Assembly: GCF_004570325.1 (NCBI RefSeq)
Contig: NZ_SPQO01000036.1
Span: 1-46,663 of the forward strand
Reading direction: 5' to 3'
Length of the DNA stretch: 46,663 nucleotides
Source: Mycobacterium sp. PS03-16
Lineage (GTDB): Bacteria; Actinomycetota; Actinomycetes; Mycobacteriales; Mycobacteriaceae
In this document: piece by piece, positions 26,012-33,069 of the stretch
Numbering within the stretch: the stretch's first letter is position 1
How the letters are laid out: the number at the start of each line of letters is the position of its first letter
Translations under genes and position numbers: made by a program
The notes under the pieces: generated by a model
What the model was told of the DNA's origin: nothing
Database searches by the model: none
The model's input: the letters and a program-made list of their open reading frames with translations, nothing else

Positions 26012-26050
26012 GAGCGCTGCTCACCTTCACCTCGCCAGAGAGGCAAACTC

Positions 26051-27607
26051 ATGATCGCTTCACTCAAGCCTTACGTCACCACCGGCGTAGCAATCGTCGG
26101 CGCGAGCGTCATCGCCGTCGCGCCTCTCAGTCCGGTCACCGACGACATCAGGATCCACGCCAGCACGGTGTCCATGGACGTCCAGCAGGCCGGCCTGGTC
26201 GAAGATCTGCTGACCGGTATCAGCACGGTGTCTTCGGTCACCGGCAATGTCATCGAGACCCTCATCGACGAGGTGGGTGACCTCCCGCTCAACGTGGTGA
26301 CCGCGATCGCGGCCGCCATCGAGAATCCGGAACTGCTCCCTGAACTGCTGAGCGCGCTGACGTACCGCATCCTCAGCCCGACCACACCCGGCTCGTTCGC
26401 GGGGCAATTGGCTCAGGCGATCGTGCCGCTGACCAGTCTCCTGCCCCCGGATGCGCAGGCGGCCGCCCTGGAAGCGCTCGGCGACCTCAACGCCGCCATC
26501 GGGGAGCTCCTCGACGTGCTCCCCAATCCCACCGCGGGATTCATCGCGCTGCAGACCGCTTTGATGGATCTGCCGGAGTTCATCTATGCCGTCCCGGCCG
26601 GCATCGGAAGCGTCGTCAGTGGCTTCGGCGCGTCGATCTCCGGTGCGTTCGACTACTTCGGCGGGCTCCCGGGCCTCGGAGCCCTGCTGGTGCAGGCCGC
26701 CATCGAAAACCCCGGGGACATCCCCAACCTGTTCAGCGCCGCCATCTACAGCGTGTTCAACCCGTTCGCCCCCTCGCTCTACTCGCTGACCGTCTCCCCG
26801 ATCGTCAACGGCTTCGCCAATGCGTTCGGCGGTCCCATCGGCGGGCTGATCGACGTGGGCCAGGACTTCGTGAACGACGTCATCGCCGAGGCGTTGAGCA
26901 TTCTGCCCATTCCCTACTTCCCGTCGATGAACCTGCGACAGATGAGCACGCTCGCGGCCGGCGCGGCGCCCGCTGTGCCGGACGCCGACCTGGAGCAGGT
27001 CGTCGAGGCATTCGGCACCGCCGCGGAGGCCTTCCTCGCCGGGGCGGTCAACGCTCCCGAGCGGGTCATCAACCTGGTCCGCGCGATCGCTGAGGACCCG
27101 GCGTCGTTCGCATCGCAGATCGTGGCGTTCGTCAACGAATCGATCGACTTCGCGCGGGCGACCATCGCACCGGTCGGCCGTGCGGTCATCGGCACGCTGC
27201 CGGAGGCGGCCCGCGGCCCGATCATCGAGGTGGGCACCGCGGTCGACAAGGCCACCAAGGATCTGCAGAACGCCGCTTCCGGGCTGGTGAACGGTGACGA
27301 CGACGCCGATGAGACCGACCGTTCCGGCAGCAGCGGGCTCGACGACGAAGATCCGGACACCACCACGCAGCGGTCCTCGGTCACCTCCTCCGACGACGAA
27401 AGCCTCGAGGGCGGTGACGACGCCGACGACGGGGCCCTGTCCGAGGACGATGCCGACGACAGCGGATCGTCGGGTTCGGGCGCCGGCGAGGAGTCGCAGG
27501 GAGACGAGAGCCCCTCGCAGAGCCAGTCCGGCGGCGAGGAAAGCAACGGCGGACAAGAAGGCGCCGACAACGAGAACGCCGGCGGTGCGGACCAGGCCGC
27601 TGCCTGA
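26051..27607 (+). CDS. Exported paralog 2 of the acidic-tail family
   Basis: 518 residues. N-terminus YVTTGVAIVGASVIAVAPLS then DDIRIHAS, the family start. A long helical, Ala/Leu/Ile-rich middle follows (ELLSALTYRILSPTTPGSFA, FDYFGGLPGLGALLVQAAIE, FNPFAPSLYSLTVSPIVNGF, LVRAIAEDPASFASQIVAFV), then from about residue 416 an Asp/Ser/Glu-rich tail (SDDESLEGGDDADDGALSED) of ~100 residues. No Cys and no lipobox. GAGAGG lies about 8 nt before the ATG. A strong hairpin follows. The middle could line a membrane or form helical bundles; no enzyme motif. Function unknown. Confidence 0.85.
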   Translation: MIASLKPYVTTGVAIVGASVIAVAPLSPVTDDIRIHASTVSMDVQQAGLVEDLLTGISTVSSVTGNVIETLIDEVGDLPLNVVTAIAAAIENPELLPELLSALTYRILSPTTPGSFAGQLAQAIVPLTSLLPPDAQAAALEALGDLNAAIGELLDVLPNPTAGFIALQTALMDLPEFIYAVPAGIGSVVSGFGASISGAFDYFGGLPGLGALLVQAAIENPGDIPNLFSAAIYSVFNPFAPSLYSLTVSPIVNGFANAFGGPIGGLIDVGQDFVNDVIAEALSILPIPYFPSMNLRQMSTLAAGAAPAVPDADLEQVVEAFGTAAEAFLAGAVNAPERVINLVRAIAEDPASFASQIVAFVNESIDFARATIAPVGRAVIGTLPEAARGPIIEVGTAVDKATKDLQNAASGLVNGDDDADETDRSGSSGLDDEDPDTTTQRSSVTSSDDESLEGGDDADDGALSEDDADDSGSSGSGAGEESQGDESPSQSQSGGEESNGGQEGADNENAGGADQAAA

Positions 27608-27628
27608 CAGTCGAACACGACAACCGAC

Positions 27629-27671
27629 GGCCCTGCTCTCCCGGCGCAACCTCGCCCCGGGGAGCAGGGCC
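27629..27671 (+). terminator. Terminator after exported paralog 2
   Basis: GGCCCTGCTC(T)CCCGG pairs with CCGGGGAGCAGGGCC: 15 bp with one bulge and a 12-nt loop, followed by a T-containing stretch (TGTTTCT). It lies 22 bp past the stop. Confidence 0.75.
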
Positions 27672-27785
27672 TCGGTGTTTCTCCCGACAGCCGTGGCTAT
27701 CTCGAATTGACGGCGTCGATAGTTGCGGATTCATATTTTCGCCGCGGCTTTTCGGAGTGACCGCCGCTGTGTGATTCGCGGCCGT

Positions 27786-27791
27786 TACGAT
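27786..27791 (+). promoter_or_regulatory. Leaderless -10 of the gene at 27799
   Basis: TACGAT lies 7 nt before the ATG at 27799. Confidence 0.5.
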
Positions 27792-27798
27792 TCGGACC

Positions 27799-28389
27799 AT
27801 GCCGGAACCGACCGCCGACGACGCGGCTTCAACCCAGCCTGACACCCCCAACCGCCCAGGGCCGACGGGGACCCGCCACAGTAACGCCGCGCCGCCACAA
27901 CGAAATTCGGTCATCCCGATCGCGGCGCTGGTTCTCGCGGTGATCGCGGTGTGTCTCGCCGCCTACGCCGCGTTGAAGCCGGCGGAATCGGCACCGACCG
28001 ACACCGCGGATGCGGCGGAATCCACCGACACTTCCGCCTCACCGGACGAGGCGAAGGCGACGATCTGTACGGCCGTGGAGACGGTCCGCAAAGGCGTGAC
28101 CTTGAATACCAATCTCAGCGTTCCCGGCGGCCCGACCGACGTCGCCGGGAATCTCGCCGTCGCCGCGAACGCCCGGCTGTCGCTGTCCGAGGGTGGGCAG
28201 TATCTGCTCGCCCGCCTGGACCCGTCCACGCCAGGCGAATTGCACGATGCGGTGGAGCGTTTCGCGAACGTGCTGATGGACATCGGCGCGAATGCCACTG
28301 CGGGGCTTCCCATCTCGGAGCCGGCGCAAGCCGCACGACTGCGTGATGCGGACTCGATCAGCCGATCCATCGACCCGCTCTGCGCCTGA
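27799..28389 (+). CDS. Membrane-anchored protein of unknown function
   Basis: 196 residues. A ~35-residue Pro/Thr-rich cytosolic start, one membrane helix (IPIAALVLAVIAVCLAAYAAL, residues ~39-58), then an external domain of ~135 residues. The domain has a Cys at each end (TICTAVETVRKG and RSIDPLCA), VPGGPTDVAGNLAVAANARL, and a repeated-helix pattern ending in EPAQAARLRDADSIS. I recall similar single-pass proteins in many mycobacteria but no assigned function. It is flanked by terminators on both sides, so it is a single transcription unit inside the accessory locus. Confidence 0.85.
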   Translation: MPEPTADDAASTQPDTPNRPGPTGTRHSNAAPPQRNSVIPIAALVLAVIAVCLAAYAALKPAESAPTDTADAAESTDTSASPDEAKATICTAVETVRKGVTLNTNLSVPGGPTDVAGNLAVAANARLSLSEGGQYLLARLDPSTPGELHDAVERFANVLMDIGANATAGLPISEPAQAARLRDADSISRSIDPLCA

Positions 28390-28401
28390 CGCGCGAACAA
28401 G

Positions 28402-28438
28402 GAAAGTCCCCGGGGCCGTACGGCTCCCGGGGACTTTC
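28402..28438. terminator. Bidirectional terminator
   Basis: GAAAGTCCCCGG pairs perfectly with CCGGGGACTTTC (12 bp); the loop contains GCCGTACGGC, which can extend the stem. It lies between the convergent genes ending at 28389 (plus) and 28463 (minus), with A/T at the outer ends for both strands. Confidence 0.85.
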
Positions 28439-28462
28439 GTTACTGCCGGTCAGCGTGCCGGG

Positions 28463-29827
28463 TCAGACGGCCGGCTCGTTCCCGTCCGTACCGCTGTCGC
28501 CGCTCGCACCGCCGAAGCCGCCGGCACCACCAGCGCCGCCGGAGCCCGGATTCTCCCGAGCGTCGGCGGGAGCGTCGGCATCGCCGCCATCGCCACCGTC
28601 ACCGCCATCGCTGCCGAGCCAGCCGCCCATGCCCCCGTCGCCACCGTCGCCGCCGTTGGCCACGTCGGCGGCGTCAGTGCCATTGGTGTCGGCATCACCG
28701 CCATCGGCACCGTTGCCGCCAGGCCCACTGATGATCGTCCGGCCGCCGGCTCCACCGTCACCGGCGGTCGCGGTGTTGTCATCGGAGTTCGCATCGCCAC
28801 CAACACCGCCGTCACCGGCGGTACCGACGTCGGATGTGCCACCGTCAGCGCCGTCTCCGGCCGTCGCGGTTCCGCCATCGGCTGTGGCCGCGCCGCCGGC
28901 CCCGCCGTCGCCGCCATCACCGACGATGCCCTGTCCACCGGCGCCACCGGCACCGCCGACGGCATTGTCGGTCGCATCATCTCCGTCGGTGGTTGCGCTG
29001 CCGCCGTCACCGCCGTCGGCGGCATTCCCGACCAGAGCCGCATCTCCGCCGACGCCGCCCCTGCCACCGGTGGCCGTGCCGTCGATCGATGACGCCGCGC
29101 CGCCATCGCCGCCGGCACCACCGTCGCCGAAGAAGATGCCGCCGCGCCCACCGTTGGCACCTGCGCCGGCGGTCGCGTTCCCGACCAGGTCCGTCTCGCC
29201 CTCGTCATCGCCGCGCAGGTCGTCACCGCCCGCCCCACCGGCACCACCGTTGCCGACGAAGAACCCGCCGTCACCGCCGCGCGCACCGGCGGTCGCCGCC
29301 AGAAAGTCGTCATCGTCGCCATCGTTGTCGGTGTCGTAGTAACCGGCGTCCAGGCCGGCGCCGCCGGCGCCACCGTTACCGAAGAGCAGGCCGCCGTTCC
29401 CGCCGGGAGTCGCCGGGTGGAAGACGCCGTCCTCGTCGACGTAGGCGTTCTGACCCGGAAGACCGTCGCCGATGAGCAGGCCGCCGGGGCCGATGAGACC
29501 CAGGAACGCGCCGCCTGACGGGTTGAACGTGAAAGCCGCCGCGTTGAGGACGTTGCCGCCACCGCTGAAGTCGAAGACATCGCAGTCGTCACCCTCCGGG
29601 CAGATGGGCGCCTGCGGAAGGACGCTGCCCGTCGAGGTCAGCGTGTATTCGATGGTCTTGGTCTCGATAGTCGACTCGGAATCGAAAGCGGCGAGTGGCG
29701 ACGGTCCCCCCGGCTGGCTGAGCAGAACCGCGGCACCACCCGCAACTGCGAAGCCACCCATCATGAACGGCATGACCGGCCACCGCCGACCTCGCCCTTT
29801 GGATGCGTCATTCCGATGCTTGGACAT
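28463..29827 (-). CDS. PGRS-type Gly-rich protein with membrane anchor and no PE domain
   Basis: 454 residues. A basic start (MSKHRNDASKGRGRRW), one hydrophobic segment (VMPFMMGGFAVAGGAAVLLS, residues 18-37), then ~90 residues with CPEGDDCDVF. From about residue 130 there are repeats of the PGRS kind: GGNGGLLFGNGGAGGAG and many GGDGGAGG or GGXGGD triplets, interspersed with Asp-rich segments (DTDNDGDDDD). The PGRS region is like that of M. tuberculosis PE_PGRS proteins, but the ~100-residue PE domain (Pro-Glu start, secretion by type VII) is absent; export here would use the anchor or signal. Asp/Gly repeats may bind calcium. The ATG at 29827 has GGGGG upstream. Lies opposite to the plus-strand paralogs around it. 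Confidence 0.85.
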   Translation of the reverse strand: MSKHRNDASKGRGRRWPVMPFMMGGFAVAGGAAVLLSQPGGPSPLAAFDSESTIETKTIEYTLTSTGSVLPQAPICPEGDDCDVFDFSGGGNVLNAAAFTFNPSGGAFLGLIGPGGLLIGDGLPGQNAYVDEDGVFHPATPGGNGGLLFGNGGAGGAGLDAGYYDTDNDGDDDDFLAATAGARGGDGGFFVGNGGAGGAGGDDLRGDDEGETDLVGNATAGAGANGGRGGIFFGDGGAGGDGGAASSIDGTATGGRGGVGGDAALVGNAADGGDGGSATTDGDDATDNAVGGAGGAGGQGIVGDGGDGGAGGAATADGGTATAGDGADGGTSDVGTAGDGGVGGDANSDDNTATAGDGGAGGRTIISGPGGNGADGGDADTNGTDAADVANGGDGGDGGMGGWLGSDGGDGGDGGDADAPADARENPGSGGAGGAGGFGGASGDSGTDGNEPAV

Positions 29828-29873
29828 AGAAATCCCCCTTGGATCAGCCGGCCTGAAAGGCGTGAGCTTCAGC

Positions 29874-29929
29874 AACGTAACATTGCGCGCGCAAAATCAG
29901 ACCTCATCGTGAATATTACGGTGGCGTAA
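29874..29929 (-). promoter_or_regulatory. Promoter and palindromes upstream of the PGRS-type gene
   Basis: A -10-like TACGTT on the minus strand (29874-29879) lies 46 nt before the ATG. Next come a perfect 12-bp palindrome TTGCGCGCGCAA (29883-29894) and the inverted repeat TTACG-N4-CGTAA (29916-29929). Both would be upstream of the -10, in position for regulator binding. Confidence 0.4.
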
Positions 29930-30380
29930 ACCGTGCACTTACAAGAAGTGCCGCGATCCACCAGTTTGCAATCGCACCGGAATTCACAGCTTTTGTCGAA
30001 ACACGGCGAACTGCCCGGAAATTGCCATCCTGAGCAACACTGCAGTTCGGAGCCCGATCTCAGTAAGCCACCTGAGATTCAGACAAAGAAACCCGTGTGT
30101 GATCAAGTGGTTTCTCAGGTGCAACTCAAGTCAATCCTCGCCGCGCGAATCCACGGCCCGCACGGATGAGCGAGCGATTCCGCGCGCGCCGAATCGCCGT
30201 GCGGCCGCCGGCCCGCAAACTGATTTCCGTCTCTGCAAATTGACGTCCGCGCGCATCTCCCGTCGCGCGCGACGAATCACGAGACCGCGCACAGGCGCGG
30301 CGGAGTGGGTGTGCAGACGGTCGGTGAGTTCAAACCTGGCGCTCGAGATTCTCAGGGAAGTCCTGGCTCGACCTCGTGTA
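29930..30380. other. 450-bp gene-free region with repeated CTCAG-type units
   Basis: No gene-like frame. Contains a 9-bp inverted repeat CACCTGAGA (30069-30077) / TCTCAGGTG (30113-30121), a direct-repeat unit TTCTCAGG-TGC-AACTCAAG (30112-30130) with the same 8+3+8 layout as the boxes upstream of the exported genes, TCTCAG at 30058-30063, and ATTCTCAGGG at 30348-30357. It lies between the divergent PGRS-type and 30442 genes. Confidence 0.5.
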
Positions 30381-30405
30381 TTCTCAGGGCAATCTCAGCT
30401 ACGAT
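30381..30405 (+). promoter_or_regulatory. CTCAGG double box plus -10 of exported paralog 3
   Basis: TTCTCAGG-GCA-ATCTCAGC (30381-30399) is a direct repeat of two 8-bp units 11 bp apart, followed with no gap by the -10 TACGAT (30400-30405), 36 nt before the ATG at 30442. It overlaps the -35 region, where an activating response regulator would sit. The 19-bp, two-unit layout fits the MprA box as I remember it. Confidence 0.6.
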
Positions 30406-30441
30406 CGAGCGATTACACGCGTGCAGACCGGGGAGGGCGCC

Positions 30442-31647
30442 ATGCGTCGGGCCATCGCCCCTTTTCTGGCCACTGGCGTGGTGCTGTCCGGCGCTGCCGT
30501 CGTCGTGGCCAACCCGGTCGTTCCGATGCCGTCCGACATTCGCGTGTCCGCCTCCGACTTCGCCGCCGACGGTGAGCGACTCGACGTCCTCGATCCCGGA
30601 TTTCTGGATTCGATCGGCGCCATCCGGCAGGACTGGCTGAGTTCGATCGAGGTGCTGCAGCGGTTGTTCACCGATGTCGCCAACACCAACAGGGAATCGA
30701 CGGTGGCCGCCTTCGGCGAGGCGCTGGTCATCCCGCCACCCGCGTTGACACCGACCGTGACCCTGCCCGACACCACTCACGAGCGCGCTCTGGTCGCCGC
30801 TCCGACGGGTCCGGTGCCGGATCCGAACCCGGTCGTCGAGGGCTTCGTCGGCGCGCTGAACGACATCGGACACAGCTTCGGCGAGGCCGGCATCAATTTC
30901 GTCCGGCAGGTCAGCATGGCCCCTGCGGTCGCCTTCGTGCTGGTGCAGCAGGTGGCCGGGCAGTTGTTCACCGGTCAGATCGGTCCGGAGGAGGCGCTGC
31001 GCCGGCTCGTCGTCGAACCGCTCAGCGCACTCCTCGTCGGCCACCCGCATCTCACCGGCATCGACGAGATCGACCGCGCCTTCCACGAGAGCGCGCTCAA
31101 GCCGCTGATCAGGGCGCTGATCCGCAACCTGCCCAAGCCGATCGGCCAGCCCGGCGGGTTGATCGACGATGTCGACCACACCGTCGATGGCGTGGTGGTG
31201 GAGATTCGCGACGGCCTCACCCCGGCTCAGAAGCCACAGCAGGCCGCGTCGGGCGTCACCGCCGAGACTCCCCCGGTGTCCGGCGACATCGAGGAACTCG
31301 AGCCCGCGACGTCCGGGACCGTCGGCGAGCAGCAGTCCGTCGGGGATCCGGACAAGAAGGCGCCCGCGACCCTCGAACCCGGCGCCGTGGCGCAGCGGAT
31401 CGGCAAGGAGATCAACCGGGCGCTCGACGACTTCCGCGCGACGGTCAAGCGTTTCAGCGCCGGGAACCGGAAAGACGCGCCGACCAGCGGCAGTGGCAAG
31501 TCCGATGACCCAGGACAGGTCGAGGGCGACGAGCCCGCAAACGGGTCGGCCGGTGACGCGCCCGACGCGGACAAGCCCGACAACGCGCCGTCCGACGACG
31601 GCAAGCCGGCCGACGGCAGCGAGAGCGCCAGCGCATCCGAGAAGTGA
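30442..31647 (+). CDS. Exported paralog 3 of the acidic-tail family
   Basis: 401 residues. N-terminus FLATGVVLSGAAVVVANPVV then PMPSDIRVSASDFA, the family start in diverged form. The middle (to ~260) is helical, with GFVGALNDIGHSFGEAGINF and APAVAFVLVQQVAGQLFTGQ, similar in flavour to the others but not repetitive. The C-terminal ~140 residues are Pro/Asp/Ser/Lys-rich low complexity with a basic helix (KEINRALDDFRATVKRFS). The ATG at 30442 is chosen over an upstream one at 30376 because GGGAGGG precedes it and the -10 lies between the two. No enzyme motif. Followed by a hairpin. Confidence 0.83.
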   Translation: MRRAIAPFLATGVVLSGAAVVVANPVVPMPSDIRVSASDFAADGERLDVLDPGFLDSIGAIRQDWLSSIEVLQRLFTDVANTNRESTVAAFGEALVIPPPALTPTVTLPDTTHERALVAAPTGPVPDPNPVVEGFVGALNDIGHSFGEAGINFVRQVSMAPAVAFVLVQQVAGQLFTGQIGPEEALRRLVVEPLSALLVGHPHLTGIDEIDRAFHESALKPLIRALIRNLPKPIGQPGGLIDDVDHTVDGVVVEIRDGLTPAQKPQQAASGVTAETPPVSGDIEELEPATSGTVGEQQSVGDPDKKAPATLEPGAVAQRIGKEINRALDDFRATVKRFSAGNRKDAPTSGSGKSDDPGQVEGDEPANGSAGDAPDADKPDNAPSDDGKPADGSESASASEK

Positions 31648-31652
31648 TGACC

Positions 31653-31680
31653 GCCGAATCGTCACGGTGACGATTTCGGC
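31653..31680 (+). terminator. Terminator after exported paralog 3
   Basis: GCCGAATCGTCAC pairs with GTGACGATT(T)CGGC: 13 bp with one bulged T around a single central G; the real loop would open at the centre. It lies 6 bp past the stop. Confidence 0.55.
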
Positions 31681-31697
31681 GCCGCGGATGGCCCGCG

Positions 31698-32105
31698 GTG
31701 AGTCGGCGTGAGCTGGAGTACGCGTCCTCGGTCGTCGTCATCGGCCTTCCCGCCGGCGTGGCCGGTATCGCCATCACCCTGCTGTGGCACACGGTCGAGC
31801 ACCTGACCTACCACTATTCGTCCGGCGCACTGCGCGACGGGGTCGGCAGCAGCAGTCCGCTGCGCCGGGCGCTCGGGCCGATGGTGGGCGGAGCGGTGGC
31901 CGGCCTCGGTTGGTGGCTGCTGGTCGGCGCGGGCGCCGTCAACGCAGCGCAAGGTCACCGATCTGCGCCGCCGACGTCCTTGCGAGCACCGGTGTGGGCG
32001 GCACTGTTCGTCTGAGGACTCGCCTGGCCGCCGATCTTCCCGATTGCCGCGGTCGGCGCGGACCGGTTTGCGCCGGGTTGGCCACGCACGTACGCGCTGG
32101 GGTAA
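31698..32105 (+). pseudogene. Remnant of a CLC-type chloride channel gene
   Basis: A frame from the GTG at 31698 encodes VVVIGLPAGVAGIAITLLWH, EHLTYHYSSGALRDGV and RRALGPMVGGAVAGLGWWLL, which look like the first two helices of actinobacterial CLC chloride channels (normally over 400 residues). It stops at a TGA (32013-32015) after 105 codons. The same frame continues past the TGA with a protein-like stretch (LAWPPIFPIAAVGADRFAPG) to TAA at 32103-32105. So either a short functional relic or, more likely, a gene reduced by internal deletion plus a nonsense codon. The part after the TGA may come from another gene. No selectivity-filter motif remains. Confidence 0.5.
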
Positions 32106-32209
32106 CGCGCAGGACATGTTCATGCGATATCAAAGAGAATGGCCGACCGCAGATCGGTGGTGCGGGCGCCCGGCGCGCGACACGGCGGCAGCCGCGAGTT
32201 CGCTGAGCC

Positions 32210-32251
32210 CCCTGAGCGGAAGTTAACTGAACGGCTCAGGGAGCTCTCAGC
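32210..32251 (+). promoter_or_regulatory. Hairpin and CTCAGG double unit after the channel remnant
   Basis: CCCTGAGC (32210-32217) pairs with GCTCAGGG (32234-32241) around a 16-nt loop containing GTTAAC. GGCTCAGG-GAG-CTCTCAGC (32233-32251) has the 8+3+8 layout of the boxes seen before the exported genes but no TANNNT follows. It may be a terminator arm or an orphan regulatory box. Confidence 0.35.
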
Positions 32252-33006
32252 TTCTGCCATAGAGCGGGCCTTCGGCTAATCCCGAAGTGCGGTTCGAGAG
32301 GCGCTCGCAGCAACTCTTTGAGGAAAGGTGCATAAAGCACCGCCACAAGCGGTACTCGTTCTACCGGATCGGCAGACGACACGCGACCATAAGAATAGGC
32401 CTCCCGGGACGACTCGGCAGCACGGCAACTGGTGCTGCAGTCGGTACCCATTTTCGTTCGCGTCAAAACACCCGAGGTCCAACGTGCCATGGATCACAGT
32501 CCAAGGTCGTTCCGCGGACGAACAGACGGTGCGTTCGGGCAGCCGTCAACCTCCGGTCGCCGGCTCCCGGCGGTCGAGACTCGCCGGAAAACTCCCATCG
32601 ACACCGTGTAACAGGCCGTCACCGAGAGCGAAGACCTGCGAGGACACCCATTTGGGCCTCGATCCTTGCTGTGTCAACAAGGCCGGTGACACTCAACGGC
32701 TCGACCGTCACATCGCCCCGAGACCTTGCACGCGCGACTGTTGAAGAAGCAAATTAAGATCACTCCGAACAGTCGGTCTCCACTGGGAAAACCGGCTCCG
32801 CAGACGAACACAGCTAATCTCGAGCCGCGGCTCCGATCGCGCTGCGACTTGCCCTTCATCACCAGGTGAGAACTCGGCCACCTTTGCCACCAAGCCACCG
32901 CAACGCACCCCGTCGTAACGTCGGCTAATTTCGGGTCGCCGGCGTCAAGCAAACCCCGAACCGCGCCTTAGAAAAGCGTCAGAGAAAATCGCCGACATTG
33001 CTTTGT
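32252..33006. other. 755-bp gene-free region
   Basis: GC is lower than in flanking genes. Open frames up to 156 codons (32287-32757) are rich in Arg/His/Thr with no gene-like codon bias, so I see no protein gene. CTTCGG-N6-CCGAAG near 32270 is a small hairpin. No tRNA or rRNA is recognised. It may be decayed coding DNA or the source of an RNA. Confidence 0.45.
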
Positions 33007-33031
33007 TACTTAGGTGGCTCTCAGGTATGTT
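33007..33031 (+). promoter_or_regulatory. CTCAGG double box plus -10 of the giant exported paralog
   Basis: TACTTAGG-TGG-CTCTCAGG (33007-33025), two 8-bp units with a 3-bp gap, abuts the -10 TATGTT (33026-33031), 38 nt before the ATG at 33070. TTGTTA at the usual -35 distance overlaps the box. In the leader, TCTCAG...CTGAGA (33019-33053) could pair. Confidence 0.6.
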
Positions 33032-33069
33032 TTGCTCCGTCGGGCTATCTGAGACCTTGAGGGGAAGTC

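Larger units (their letters stand above)
25229..26050. other. 820-bp gene-free region between mshB and exported paralog 2
   Basis: Lower GC than its surroundings. The short open frames (largest 143 codons, 25490-25921 plus) have no gene-like composition, no Shine-Dalgarno and no recognisable motif. It holds an IdeR-like site (25311-25329), a direct repeat TTCTCACTTCTCAT (25397-25410), ACCTGAGA (25968-25975, the reverse complement of the CTCAGGT unit found elsewhere in the locus) and the promoter of the 26051 gene. It could be a large regulatory region or a decayed gene. Confidence 0.5.

Noticed and set aside
28455..29339. Long Pro/Ser/Ala-rich plus-strand frame opposite the PGRS-type gene
   Set aside because: It is the complement of Gly-rich repeats (GGC/GGT read as Pro/Ala); the minus-strand frame has a signal anchor, Shine-Dalgarno and recognisable PGRS repeats.
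32233..32251. A fourth regulated promoter of the CTCAGG type
   Set aside because: The unit pair fits, but no TANNNT follows, no gene starts nearby, and its first unit is one arm of a hairpin after the channel remnant.
32287..32757. 156-codon frame before the giant gene
   Set aside because: Arg/Thr/His-rich without gene-like codon bias, and overlapping frames of similar quality exist on the same strand.
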